Origin: Candidatus Methylomirabilis sp.
GTDB lineage: Bacteria > Muiribacteriota > Ozemobacteria > Ozemobacterales > Ozemobacteraceae
NCBI GenBank assembly: GCA_020722725.1
Contig: DYKG01000021.1
Location: 1 to 59,135, forward strand
Direction of reading: 5' to 3'
Length of the DNA: 59,135 nucleotides
Positions 1-8,511 of this stretch are shown here, in pieces. The notes beneath the pieces are model-generated. The model saw nothing but the letters and a program-made list of their open reading frames with translations, had not been told where the DNA came from and did no database searches. The translations under genes were made by a program, and so were the position numbers. The first letter of the stretch is position 1; each line of letters begins with the position of its first letter.

Positions 1-63
1 CCCGACGAAACCATTGCCGGAAGCTGCACCAATCCGCATACCGAGAATTGCTGGTATAGGTAG
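1..63 (+). CDS. 3' end of an unidentified gene (partial)
   Basis: The first 20 codons are open in frame 1 and end in TAG at 61-63. They read PDETIAGSCTNPHTENCWYR. The composition (two Cys, Asn/Thr rich) would suit the C-terminus of an exported or pilin-like protein, but nothing diagnostic is present. The gene body lies off the left edge, so the call rests only on an open frame that stops 75 bp before the next gene. Confidence 0.35.
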   Translation, partial: PDETIAGSCTNPHTENCWYR

Positions 64-138
64 GTCTAATTTGATATTAGCCAGCATTTCGGGGTATTAT
101 TACCGCATCATTCGCATAAATCTCGCAGGAGCGTCAGA

Positions 139-510
139 ATGGGAGTTACCAGCCGGATCGAAGAAGGTCTGATCATTTTTACCCTTGAAGGCGAAAACAC
201 GGTTGATCAGGCAAGAAAAGCCTTTTCTTCCGCTTTTTATTCAGGGAATTCTGGTGAAAATTTCCCGGTTCTGGTTGACGCCAGAAATTCGCAGCGAAAC
301 CGTGATTTGTCTGAAGTCGCCGGTTTTGCTGAAGCACTGCTGCATTACCGTAAAAAGATCGGCGGTAAATGCGCTCTGGTTATCAACGAGCAGCGCAAAA
401 ACCCTCTCGGGCTTGAAAGAAGCCTCGCAGCATTTTCCCTGCGCGAAAAAATTCAATTCGGGTTGTTTTTTGACCTTGAATCTGCAAGAAACTGGCTCTG
501 TGAAAATTGA
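139..510 (+). CDS. SpoIIAA-like (STAS-fold) protein
   Basis: A 123-residue soluble protein that looks like a single SpoIIAA-like/STAS-type domain. It has a beta-strand start (LIIFTLEG), a central strand with a conserved Asp (FPVLVDAR) and a C-terminal helix of the type DLESARNWL that typically closes this family. Members are small alpha/beta proteins, some lipid-binding or partner-switching; the role here is unknown. A Shine-Dalgarno AGGAG lies at 126-130, correctly spaced from the ATG. It stands alone between the partial upstream gene and the clostripain pair. No kinase or phosphatase partner is nearby, so an anti-sigma switch is not supported. Confidence 0.6.
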   Translation: MGVTSRIEEGLIIFTLEGENTVDQARKAFSSAFYSGNSGENFPVLVDARNSQRNRDLSEVAGFAEALLHYRKKIGGKCALVINEQRKNPLGLERSLAAFSLREKIQFGLFFDLESARNWLCEN

Positions 511-633
511 TAAAAAAATTTTTTAAAAAAAATTCGGATGTACCTTGCGGGGTTTTTGTTTGATCATTAGACTTAAAAATGTCCGGATTTAAGCATTCCC
601 GGATAAGTAGTATAAGTGTCAGGGAGACCGAGA

Positions 634-2004
634 ATGAAACGAGTATCAAGTATTTTAATCGCAGCGGCTCTGATTTTTGCCTCATTTTCTGCAGTAAATG
701 CAGCCCCCCCGGTAAAAGAATGGACTCTCGCAGTATTTTTGAATGCTGACAACAATTTGGATCCATTTGGCGTAGAAGACCAGCAGGAAATGGCCAGCGT
801 CGGCTCAAGCGATTTTCTCAACGTCGTTTCATTGATCGATCGCGAACATGGCCCGGCCCAGATCAACTATATCGAAAAAAATAATATCAAGAAAATCAAA
901 GATATGGGTGAAATGGACATGGGCGACTATCGTCAGCTTGTCAATTTCATGAAGTTTGTTAAAGAAAATTACCCGGCCAGGCGTTATTGTCTCACCATCT
1001 GGAACCATGGATCAGGCTGGAAAAACAAGAATGTTAACGCTGTCGTTCGTGGTATTTCATATGATGACTCTTCCAACAACCACATTACCAATGCTCAGCT
1101 TTCAGTTGCTCTGAAAGAAATCAACACAGTTATTGGTAAGAAAATTGATGTTGTGGAATTTGATGCCTGCCTGATGCAGATGGTCGAAGTAGTCCATGCC
1201 TCCGCAGACTATTGTGATTATATCGTAGGGTCTGAACAGACCGAACCCGGTAAAGGTGCGCCTTACGACGACATCCTCAAAGGTGTTAAATCCGGTATGA
1301 GCGCCGAAGCCTTTTCTCGCAACTGGGTAAAAGCTTTTCTGGCTTCCTATAATGGTGGCAGTCAGGGTTATGATGAATCAACCCAGTCTGCAATCGATTG
1401 CGCAAAATTCGGCCCCCTGATGGATGCGCTCAGCGGTTTTGCCAAAACTGCCATGGCCGGTAAATATGCCAAAGATTTTGGTGTTGCACTTCGCCAGGTC
1501 CAGAAATATGAATATCCTGAGAATATCGACCTTATTCACTTTGCAACTCTGCTCAAGGCACAGCTGAAGAATGACGAAGCAATGAAAACTGCCTGCGATA
1601 AAGTTCTTGCCGCTGCGGGTGCGCTGGTAATCGAAAATGGTTACACCGGTTATTCGACAAAGAATTCAAAAGGTATCGCGATCTATCTGCCTTCTAATTT
1701 TATGATTGAAGCAAAATATCGCACCCTGAGCTTTGCAAAAGACAGCATGTGGGATGAAATGCTCGACGCCCTTCTGCATCGAGATGTTGCCGATAAGATT
1801 ATTAATGACGTTAAAGCCGGTAGTCTCGAAGCTCTGAAAAAGATCGTAACTTTTGCCGAACGCAATCCTGATGAGAAGGGCATGTATCGTTTTATCATCC
1901 GCGAACTGAAATTCGAATTCCTGCAGGAAACTAAAGTTGCTTCAAATCTCGAAGTTGAATTCAACGAGCTGGTTGATCGACTTATCAAGGCTGCTGTAGA
2001 ATAA
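634..2004 (+). CDS. Secreted clostripain-family (C11) cysteine peptidase, copy 1
   Basis: A 456-residue exported peptidase of family C11 (clostripain/gingipain clan CD). The N-terminus is a clear signal peptide (MKRVSSILIAAALIFASF, then a small-residue cleavage region near VNA). The catalytic dyad is visible: His125 in IWNHGSGW and Cys179 in FDACLMQ. Both sit in the classic clan CD context, after hydrophobic strands. The ATG at 634 is preferred over a GTG at 616 because AGGGAG at 621-626 is ideally spaced for it. Clostripain-type enzymes cleave after Arg/Lys and are often self-processed. The tandem copy at 2193 shares the same layout. A rho-independent terminator follows, so each copy is probably its own transcript. 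Confidence 0.85.
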   Translation: MKRVSSILIAAALIFASFSAVNAAPPVKEWTLAVFLNADNNLDPFGVEDQQEMASVGSSDFLNVVSLIDREHGPAQINYIEKNNIKKIKDMGEMDMGDYRQLVNFMKFVKENYPARRYCLTIWNHGSGWKNKNVNAVVRGISYDDSSNNHITNAQLSVALKEINTVIGKKIDVVEFDACLMQMVEVVHASADYCDYIVGSEQTEPGKGAPYDDILKGVKSGMSAEAFSRNWVKAFLASYNGGSQGYDESTQSAIDCAKFGPLMDALSGFAKTAMAGKYAKDFGVALRQVQKYEYPENIDLIHFATLLKAQLKNDEAMKTACDKVLAAAGALVIENGYTGYSTKNSKGIAIYLPSNFMIEAKYRTLSFAKDSMWDEMLDALLHRDVADKIINDVKAGSLEALKKIVTFAERNPDEKGMYRFIIRELKFEFLQETKVASNLEVEFNELVDRLIKAAVE

Positions 2005-2013
2005 AATTTCTGA

Positions 2014-2046
2014 AAAAAACCGGCTGGCCAACGCCAGTCGGTTTTT
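2014..2046 (+). terminator. Rho-independent terminator after clostripain copy 1
   Basis: A GC-rich stem (CCGGCTGGC pairs with GCCAGTCGG through one G-T pair, loop CAAC) starts about 10 bp after the stop codon. It is followed by TTTTT and preceded by an A run. Confidence 0.8.
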
Positions 2047-2111
2047 GATAAGAATTTTTAGTAGATCCTGAGTATTATAGCCTGCCATTGTAAATATTTT
2101 TTTTGAATTAC

Positions 2112-2140
2112 TTGACATCGTACCCTTTGATTTTTATAAT
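2112..2140 (+). promoter_or_regulatory. Consensus sigma-70 promoter for clostripain copy 2
   Basis: A perfect -35 TTGACA (2112-2117), a 17-bp spacer and a perfect -10 TATAAT (2135-2140) lie about 52 bp before the start of the second clostripain. Transcription would start near 2147. This is one of the strongest promoter matches in the window and implies high constitutive expression. Confidence 0.85.
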
Positions 2141-2192
2141 GGTAAGACTTAGGTAATATAAGTGTTTCTTACAAGATTAAGGAGTAATGAGA

Positions 2193-3542
2193 ATGAAACG
2201 AGTAATGAGTATTTTTGTTCTGGCTTTGATCGCTTTCGCTTTTTGTTCACCCGCAGCCGCCGCTGAAAAAGAATGGACATTCATGGTTTTTTTGAATGCC
2301 GACAACAATCTGGATTCATATGGCGCTGACGATCTGCAGGAAATGGCTCAGGGCGGCGGTTCTAATGAATTCCGCAACATCGTGTGCCTTATTGACAGAG
2401 AACATGGCCCCGCCACTCTTAACTATGTCAGCCCCACTGGTCCCGAAGTCCTTAAAGACATGGGCGAACTTGACATGGGCGACTACAAAGAATTTGTAAA
2501 ATTCGTAACCGAAACTGCCAAAGCTTACCCGGCAAAAAATTATGCCGCCGTCATCTGGAATCACGGCTCAGGCTGGAAAGATGCCCACGGCGACATCATC
2601 AAAGGCATTTCTTACGACGATTCATCCAACAACCATATCACTACCGGTCAGCTGGCCATTGCTCTCAAGGAAATCGAAGCCAACCTTGGCAAAAAGCTTG
2701 ATGTCCTTGGTTTTGATGCTTGTCTGATGCAGATGATCGAAGTTGCTTATGCTGTTAAAGATCACGTAGCTTATCTGGTTGGTTCTGAAGAAACAGAACC
2801 GGGCGAAGGCTGGTGCTATGATGATATCGGCAATGCCTGGAAAAAAGGCATCAATGCCGCTGAACTGGCTTCTCTTATCGTATCTAAATACGCGGCCTCT
2901 TATAATGGTGGCAGCGCTGGCTATTCTTCTGCCACTCAGTCCGCTCTCGATTGTTCCAAAATCAACAATCTCAGAGATGCGATCAATGGTCTGTGCAAAA
3001 CCGTTATTGCCGGCAATTTCTCAGCTGAATTCAAAGCCGCTCTCAACAGCGTTCAGAAGTTCTACTACAGAACTAATATCGACCTTGGCCATTTTGCCAG
3101 GCTGACCAAAAATACCATCAAAGACAAAGCTTATCAGACTGCCATTACCAAGCTGGAAAAGGCAATCGAAGAAGTCGTCTTAACCAACGGTCTCAGCGGT
3201 AGCAATACCAAAAATGCTACCGGCCTTGCTGTTTATTTCCCCACTTCTTCATACAGCTTCGCAGCTCAGTATAAAGAACTGGCTTTCGCCCAGGAAACCA
3301 TGTGGGAACAGATGGTTAAAGATTACTACGTAAAAGCCAATGCCAAGAAAATTCTGGCCGGCGTTGCCGAAGGCAATGTTGACGCTCTCAGAGAATATGT
3401 TGCCAACGCCAATGAAAAAAATCGCAGCGTAAGCAACGAACTGATCAGCCAGATCAACTTCGCCGTATTTGCTGAAGGTAACGTTGATGTCAACACCCAG
3501 AACAGTGTTCGCACTCTGGTTAACGAACTGAAAACCAAATAA
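2193..3542 (+). CDS. Secreted clostripain-family (C11) cysteine peptidase, copy 2
   Basis: A 449-residue tandem paralogue of the gene at 634. It has a signal peptide (MKRVMSIFVLALIAFAF, cleavage around PAAAA), catalytic His124 in IWNHGSGW and Cys177 in FDACLMQ. ATG 2193 is chosen over ATG 2187 because the AAGGAG at 2179-2184 is only 2 nt from 2187 but 8 nt from 2193. The two copies stay recognisably parallel along their whole length (WTFMVFLNADNNLD, IDREHGPA, YDDSSNNHIT, SYNGGS) but differ in the C-terminal 80 residues. It has its own consensus promoter and a strong terminator. Exported proteolysis is likely; the substrate is unknown. Confidence 0.87.
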   Translation: MKRVMSIFVLALIAFAFCSPAAAAEKEWTFMVFLNADNNLDSYGADDLQEMAQGGGSNEFRNIVCLIDREHGPATLNYVSPTGPEVLKDMGELDMGDYKEFVKFVTETAKAYPAKNYAAVIWNHGSGWKDAHGDIIKGISYDDSSNNHITTGQLAIALKEIEANLGKKLDVLGFDACLMQMIEVAYAVKDHVAYLVGSEETEPGEGWCYDDIGNAWKKGINAAELASLIVSKYAASYNGGSAGYSSATQSALDCSKINNLRDAINGLCKTVIAGNFSAEFKAALNSVQKFYYRTNIDLGHFARLTKNTIKDKAYQTAITKLEKAIEEVVLTNGLSGSNTKNATGLAVYFPTSSYSFAAQYKELAFAQETMWEQMVKDYYVKANAKKILAGVAEGNVDALREYVANANEKNRSVSNELISQINFAVFAEGNVDVNTQNSVRTLVNELKTK

Positions 3543-3560
3543 CTTTTAAGTTAGCTCAAA

Positions 3561-3595
3561 AAGCTCTGCAGATGTATTTCTGCAGAGCTTTTTTT
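3561..3595 (+). terminator. Strong rho-independent terminator after clostripain copy 2
   Basis: A perfect 12-bp stem (AAGCTCTGCAGA with TCTGCAGAGCTT) around a 6-nt loop TGTATT, followed by a T tract. It lies 18 bp after the stop codon. Confidence 0.92.
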
Positions 3596-3930
3596 ATTCT
3601 GGATTTTTTCATTGGTCGGATAAAACAAATAATACGGTTCACAGAAGAAATATTCTTAGGGGCTAACCTTACGCGTCGGCTCGTCTCAGATGGTTTGCTA
3701 TGCTTGGTAATTTAATGTGATCTGGTAATAATGTGCTTTTAAATGAGTCGCATAGGTTTTGCGTTTATTGGTCAAAACAAAATAGACCATGCCCTTAACG
3801 GCCAATATAAATATTTTCCACCTTCCTGCGGATCAAACAAATGCTTTGAAAAATCAGCCTTTGAATAAAATATGGATTCAATGAGCTTCTTCAAAAATCA
3901 GTTATTTTAAGTTAAAGCCTTTTTAACCAG
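3596..3930 (+). other. Intergenic region with a repeat element, no gene seen
   Basis: No convincing coding frame occurs between the clostripain terminator and the terminator of the small minus-strand gene. The only structure noticed is the copy at about 3606-3685 of a dispersed element that is also present at 36705-36800. The rest is AT-rich and unremarkable. Confidence 0.6.
3606..3685 (+). repeat. Dispersed intergenic element, copy 1 (diverged)
   Basis: It shares TTTTTCATTG, then ATACG, then TCACAGAAGAAAT, AGGGGC, ACC and CGTCGGC with the copy at 36705 in the same order and close spacing. The arm that pairs GGCTAAC with GTCGGC is imperfect here but perfect in the other copy. This looks like an eroded stem-loop repeat or mobile intergenic element. 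Confidence 0.55.
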
Positions 3931-3958
3931 AAAAAACAAAAGCCGCATAAGCGGCTTT
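3931..3958 (-). terminator. Terminator of the small minus-strand gene
   Basis: Read on the minus strand, AAAGCCGC, loop TTAT and GCGGCTTT are followed by TGTTTTTT. It sits 42 bp after the stop at 4000 and ends the minus-strand run that starts at 9450. Confidence 0.85.
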
Positions 3959-3999
3959 AATAATTTAAGAGGAGTTTATGGAGAAAGCTTGGTGTCAAG

Positions 4000-4302
4000 C
4001 TAGTTACGAACATTGTTTTTCATATTATCGAGAACGGCTTTGAGGGTCTTTACGTCTGCCTTCATTTCCTTGATCTGCATCATCAGAACCTGGGCTTGTT
4101 CCTGTGCCTGAGGGCCGCCTTCCTCATTAAGTTTGCGAAGTTCTTTATAAGCTTCGGTAATTCTCTGGTTCAGTTCGCTGATTTTCTGACCGACTTCGAA
4201 CATTTCATGTTTTGAAGCTGCCTGTAGCATTGAACCGCAAAGAGCGAACACAAAAAGAACCAGGGCGATACAGATACTTCTTTTGTTAACCAGACTGTTC
4301 AT
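4000..4302 (-). CDS. Small exported coiled-coil protein
   Basis: A 100-residue protein that starts MNSLVNKRSICIALVLFV. It has an N-terminal hydrophobic segment to about residue 26 (ending MLQA) and then an uninterrupted charged amphipathic helix with heptad character (ISELNQRITEAYKELRKL, IKEMKADVKTLKAVLDNM). The ATG at 4302 is preferred over upstream starts because a strong GGAGG lies just before it. Cys precedes Gly-Ser in the signal but the position -1 residue is Leu, so a lipobox is not convincing. It is the last gene before a terminator. Function unknown; a periplasmic coiled-coil adaptor is only a guess. Confidence 0.65.
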   Translation of the reverse strand: MNSLVNKRSICIALVLFVFALCGSMLQAASKHEMFEVGQKISELNQRITEAYKELRKLNEEGGPQAQEQAQVLMMQIKEMKADVKTLKAVLDNMKNNVRN

Positions 4303-4414
4303 TAAAAACCTCCGTGTAATGTTGTTCATAATATCAATCGGAGTTTTTTCAAAAAAGTTTAGAGCAAAAACAAACAAATTAAAAAAAATTAAACTTCAAC
4401 AAACAAAGACAAAC

Positions 4415-5503
4415 TTAAAAGGACGAAACTATGGTGCCGCCGGCAACCAGACAATCGCTTCGATAGAAAACCGCCGATTGGCCTGGGGAAATGGCATAAA
4501 CCGGTTCCTGCAGCTTGACTTTCCATGATTGCGTGTCCGCTGAAATCAGGCGGCAATTCACCGCTCTCGTCTTATATCGAATCTGTACCTGGAAGTCGTC
4601 GCCTGGTTTAGGGGTCTCAATCAGTGAATTTATCTTCTGCACCACAAATTTATTGCCCATCATCTGTTCTCGAGACCCGACATGAACCTCTCGGCTGGCC
4701 GCGTCGATGCGGCAGACATACATTTTTATGCCGTGCCCCCCGCCGACACCTTTACGCTGCCCGACAGTAAAGTTCATGTAGCCATCGTGCTTGGCAAGTG
4801 TCCGGCCATTGGGACCAATAATCAGGCCGGGCTGAAATCCAGGGTGATCAGCGGGAAGATGCTCGTGCAGGAAATTCATATAATTGCCGTCGGGAACAAA
4901 GCAGATTTCTTGAGATTCAGGCCTTTTCGCGTTTGCCAGGCCGGCATCTTCGGCGATGGCGCGAATTTCTGGCTTGGTGTATCCTCCTACCGGCAGAAGA
5001 AGGTGTGGCAATACCGCAGTCGGGACTTCCCAGAGAAAATATGACTGATCTTTCTGCTGGTCAGTTCCCCTCTTGAGCAGGAAATGACCTGCGTCATCGC
5101 GTTCTATCGATGCATAGTGGCCGGTTGCAAGGAAATCACAGCCATAGCTGCGGGCTTTCTCCAGCAGATAGGGAATCTTAACCGTGGCATTACAGCGGAC
5201 ACAAGGGTTCGGGGTTCTGCCGGCAGCGTATTCGGTAACGAAATTATCGATTACTTCATGCTGAAAAGACGAAGAAACATCCAATACCATGTGTGGAATT
5301 TTGAGCTGAGCAGCCACTTCTCTTGCCGCATTAACCCCTTCAAGGCCACAACAGGCTTTTGGCCCGGCCTCACCCTGATAACAGAACGTCTTCAGAGTTA
5401 CTGCCATTACTTCATAGCCCTGGCGCTGCAGCAGAATTGCGGCTACCGAAGAATCTACCCCGCCAGAGAGTGCAACCAGAACTTTTTTTGCTGTTTCATT
5501 CAT
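4415..5503 (-). CDS. mnmA: tRNA-specific 2-thiouridylase MnmA
   Basis: A 362-residue cytosolic enzyme that thiolates U34 of tRNA(Lys/Glu/Gln), taking sulfur from the IscS/Tus relay with ATP. Visible motifs are the PP-loop SGGVDSS (residues 13-19), the NPCVRCN segment (Cys101/Cys104) and the C-terminal catalytic-region Cys201 in QEICFVPDG. TGHYA and GQRKG are typical of the family. Length matches the usual 350-380. It is 14 bp downstream of the ABC permease on the same strand and probably co-transcribed. No IscS or TusA partner is in the window. Confidence 0.95.
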   Translation of the reverse strand: MNETAKKVLVALSGGVDSSVAAILLQRQGYEVMAVTLKTFCYQGEAGPKACCGLEGVNAAREVAAQLKIPHMVLDVSSSFQHEVIDNFVTEYAAGRTPNPCVRCNATVKIPYLLEKARSYGCDFLATGHYASIERDDAGHFLLKRGTDQQKDQSYFLWEVPTAVLPHLLLPVGGYTKPEIRAIAEDAGLANAKRPESQEICFVPDGNYMNFLHEHLPADHPGFQPGLIIGPNGRTLAKHDGYMNFTVGQRKGVGGGHGIKMYVCRIDAASREVHVGSREQMMGNKFVVQKINSLIETPKPGDDFQVQIRYKTRAVNCRLISADTQSWKVKLQEPVYAISPGQSAVFYRSDCLVAGGTIVSSF

Positions 5504-5516
5504 AATTTAAAACAAA

Positions 5517-6419
5517 TCAATGAAGAATCTGTTTTCGTGAAAAAATCAGAACCGCCAGCAGATAAAATAACGCCGCCCATGCAAACGAAGAGCCAAGGCT
5601 TGCCATAACTTCCGCATCAAATATGTTTAAGCGTCCGTCGAGAATTTTTTCGATACGCGATATGGAAAAAAGATCTGAAAGATGGCGGGAAAAGACCCAT
5701 TGCGCCGCATCGTTATACCAGACATCCAATTTCCCCAGAAAATTAGTGGCGATCATATAAAAGCTGTGCAACCCCATCAATATACTCAAACTGGAAAACG
5801 ACATGATGATTGCCGATTCAAAAAACAGGGAAAAAAGAATGAAAAAACCGATCAACATAAGGTTGCCGGCAAAAGTCATGAAAAGCAGCTGAACTGCCGC
5901 TGAAGTGCTGACAATGAACGAAGGTTTCTCTACATTCAATTGTTCAGGAAGCATGCTTGTATTTAACAGTCCGCTGTTCTGGGTCATGCCACGGGCAACA
6001 ATCAGATCTGCCTGCAGAAAAAAACCACCTATAGTTACCGCCAGCAATAAAAACAGCATGATCGATACGGTTTTGGCGGTAATCACCTGCCAGCGCTGAA
6101 CCGGGGTAATCAGCAGCATTTTCATATAACCCCGGCTGAATTCGGTTGAAAAACTGTCACCGATTACCAGGGCCAGAAAGAAGGGGGCAATGTATGAAAA
6201 AAGCTTGATGTGGGCGGTGAACAGACCCTGAACGACTTCGTAAAGCACGTTGAATTGCACTTCACCAAAACCAAAACTTTTGAATTTTACATAGGCGACG
6301 ATCAAAGCCAGACTGGCTACCAGAGGAACCACATTCAGCGCAATAAGAAACAGCAGCGCCTTTTTGCGGTTCAGGATCTTTTTCAGTTCGAACATCAATA
6401 AAACCAGCATTCTTCGCAT
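5517..6419 (-). CDS. ABC-2 type transporter permease
   Basis: A 300-residue membrane protein with about six hydrophobic helices. It begins with the cytoplasmic RRMLVLLMFELKKILNRKK typical of ABC-2 permeases. The GYMKMLLITPVQRW loop is characteristic of families that insert or export peptides or small hydrophobic compounds. ATG 6419 lies two bases after the stop of the ATPase gene (TGATCATG), so the pair is translationally coupled. A TTG at 6425 is a less likely start. It forms the membrane half of the exporter whose ATPase is at 6422-7345. Substrate unknown. Confidence 0.82.
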   Translation of the reverse strand: MRRMLVLLMFELKKILNRKKALLFLIALNVVPLVASLALIVAYVKFKSFGFGEVQFNVLYEVVQGLFTAHIKLFSYIAPFFLALVIGDSFSTEFSRGYMKMLLITPVQRWQVITAKTVSIMLFLLLAVTIGGFFLQADLIVARGMTQNSGLLNTSMLPEQLNVEKPSFIVSTSAAVQLLFMTFAGNLMLIGFFILFSLFFESAIIMSFSSLSILMGLHSFYMIATNFLGKLDVWYNDAAQWVFSRHLSDLFSISRIEKILDGRLNIFDAEVMASLGSSFAWAALFYLLAVLIFSRKQILH

Positions 6420-6421
6420 GA

Positions 6422-7345
6422 TCAATTCCCCTTTTCTTCGCTGGTAAGCCTGATGAAGGTTTCTTCAAGCGAAGCTTCGTGCGGAATCAGGGCAGATACC
6501 TTGATTTCAGCCGCAACCAGTGCCTGGTTGATTCCGGGTGACATTTCTGACTTCATGGTCAGCATCAGACCTCGTGGCCCTTCTGACCATTGCAGGCCTT
6601 CAAAGGTCTTTAGAACCTCGATTGCTTTGCTAAAAAATTCGTCGGGCATTCTAATTTCCCAGGTTTCCTGGTGACCAGAAAGAATTTCACCGACATAGCC
6701 TTCTCTTGCTGTGCGACCCCGATCAATGATCACTACATAATCACAAAGTCTCTGAACTTCATCCAGCAGATGGCTTGAAAGAAAAATCGTGGTTTTCTCT
6801 TCAGAATGAATGCGCTGCAGAATTTCGCGCATTTGAACTCGTCCCGCAGGATCCATGCCACTCGTCGGTTCATCAAGAATCAGCAGTCTGGGTTTGTGCA
6901 GAATACCGAATGCCACGCCAAGGCGCTGCTTCATTCCCGATGAAAAAGTGCCGAAACGCTGGTTGGCGGCATCTTTCAGCCCGACAAGAGCGATTGCTTC
7001 CAGAATGCGCTCATTGGTGACCGGTTTGTATAAAGAACCAAACCAGTAAAGGTTTTCTACTGCTGTCATTGTTTCGATGAAGGTGGGGTTTTCAACCACT
7101 GCGCCGATTTGCTCAACTGCCTTGCTGCGGCCACCTGGCAGTGATTCGCCAAGCATTACTATTTCGCCCTGCAGCAGAGGTACCAGACCCATGAGAATGC
7201 GCAGAGTCGTAGTCTTTCCAGCACCATTTGGGCCGAGAAAACCAGAAATGCTGTTCATTGGTACGTTAAAGCTCAGATCATTGAGTACTTTTTTGCGGCC
7301 AAAACTTTTATTGAGCTGATTAACTTTGATAGCTGTTTCCTGCAT
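6422..7345 (-). CDS. ABC transporter ATP-binding protein (ABC-2 partner)
   Basis: A 307-residue ATPase with Walker A GPNGAGKTT, the signature FSSGMKQR, Walker B LLILDEPTSGMDPAG and the switch His in SSHLLDEV. The C-terminal extension after residue 220 is the usual regulatory tail of the drug/antimicrobial peptide (CcmA/BcrA) type. It drives the permease directly downstream; the two genes are coupled. It starts 9 bp after the AI-2E exporter stop, so it lies within a longer minus-strand operon. Confidence 0.9.
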   Translation of the reverse strand: MQETAIKVNQLNKSFGRKKVLNDLSFNVPMNSISGFLGPNGAGKTTTLRILMGLVPLLQGEIVMLGESLPGGRSKAVEQIGAVVENPTFIETMTAVENLYWFGSLYKPVTNERILEAIALVGLKDAANQRFGTFSSGMKQRLGVAFGILHKPRLLILDEPTSGMDPAGRVQMREILQRIHSEEKTTIFLSSHLLDEVQRLCDYVVIIDRGRTAREGYVGEILSGHQETWEIRMPDEFFSKAIEVLKTFEGLQWSEGPRGLMLTMKSEMSPGINQALVAAEIKVSALIPHEASLEETFIRLTSEEKGN

Positions 7346-7353
7346 TTTAATGC

Positions 7354-8508
7354 CTACGCTTTTTCGTAAAGTTCATGATAAAGCTCTTTACCAAGAACTT
7401 TTAGTATTACTGCAACCGGTACCGCCAGAAGCATACCCGGAATGCCGGCCAGGCTTGCCGCTATGGCCAGCGAAAGCATTACTACCAGAGGGTGCAGCCC
7501 GGCTTTTTCGCCGACAACATTGGGCTGCAGATACCAGCCGTCAATGGTTTGAACTATAGCAATCGCGATAGTGACCTTGATTAATACCGAAACCAGTGCC
7601 GAGGTAAAACCATACTGGGCAATCGCGATGAACAAAGCCAGAATAACGGTAAATAATCCGCCGAGATAGGGAATGAAATTTGCAATCCCGGATAATGGCC
7701 CAAGGAAAAGAAAAAAGCCGATGCCAGAAATCCACAGGCCGATGGTCATTAGAACCGCGAAAATTGTATTGGCCAGCAGTTGCCCACGCAGAAGTGAGTT
7801 GAGCTGGGCATCTATTTTTGCAAATGTATCAAGGGTTCGGTCGCGAAAATCAGGGGGCAAAAGCATTTTGAAACTGTTAAAAATCTCGTCCATGTCGAGC
7901 AGAATATAAAAAACCAGAATGGGAATCAGAACCATGTTAACCATGCCTGAAAAGGCGGTAGCAATGAAACCCATAAGCCTTTTAAATCCAGAAACTATTC
8001 CATCTTTAACAACTACAACGCCATTGGCAGCCAACTCCCTGATTTTGTCACCGTTGATAAACTCTTTCAGATTATCATTTAAATATTCGTTTAAATATGG
8101 AATGCTGGCAGATTTCTCGTAGAGACTGGTGCCCGCCTCTTTGAGATTGTCGGTAATCCTGTTTACATCAAGATTTGCGAGTTTGTTGAACATTTCACCC
8201 GCTTCTGAAAACATCGAAATGGTGAATGGCACGACGAACAGCGTAAAAATTATGATTCCACAGGTAAATACGGTTAAAACCGCCCATGGTCTGGGAAATT
8301 TTCGATCGACCAGAATTCTTACCAGTGGGTTGAGAACATAAGCCAGAACCAGTGAAATGAGAAATGGTGCAATAACATTTGACAGGTAGTAACAGATTAT
8401 TGCAGTAATTATAAAACCTGCACCGATCAGAATGTTTTTGATTCGCGCCCGGGCTGGATCTATTTGCAGAGTCGGAGCAGGCTTGTTTTTGCCAGCGTCT
8501 TTTTTCAT
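7354..8508 (-). CDS. AI-2E family (PerM/YdiK-type) membrane transporter
   Basis: A 384-residue inner-membrane protein with the typical profile: paired N-terminal helices (ILIGAGFIITAIICYYL, IAPFLISLVLAYVLNPL), a soluble amphipathic middle and five or so C-terminal helices. Characteristic blocks are DRKFPR, FIPYLGG and LQPNVVGEKAGLHPLVVM. Family members export small molecules or act as Na+/H+ antiporters; the name AI-2E does not prove autoinducer export. The C-terminal KELYHELYEKA is cytosolic. It begins 3 bp after the SwrB-like gene stop. Confidence 0.88.
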   Translation of the reverse strand: MKKDAGKNKPAPTLQIDPARARIKNILIGAGFIITAIICYYLSNVIAPFLISLVLAYVLNPLVRILVDRKFPRPWAVLTVFTCGIIIFTLFVVPFTISMFSEAGEMFNKLANLDVNRITDNLKEAGTSLYEKSASIPYLNEYLNDNLKEFINGDKIRELAANGVVVVKDGIVSGFKRLMGFIATAFSGMVNMVLIPILVFYILLDMDEIFNSFKMLLPPDFRDRTLDTFAKIDAQLNSLLRGQLLANTIFAVLMTIGLWISGIGFFLFLGPLSGIANFIPYLGGLFTVILALFIAIAQYGFTSALVSVLIKVTIAIAIVQTIDGWYLQPNVVGEKAGLHPLVVMLSLAIAASLAGIPGMLLAVPVAVILKVLGKELYHELYEKA

Positions 8509-8511
8509 CGG

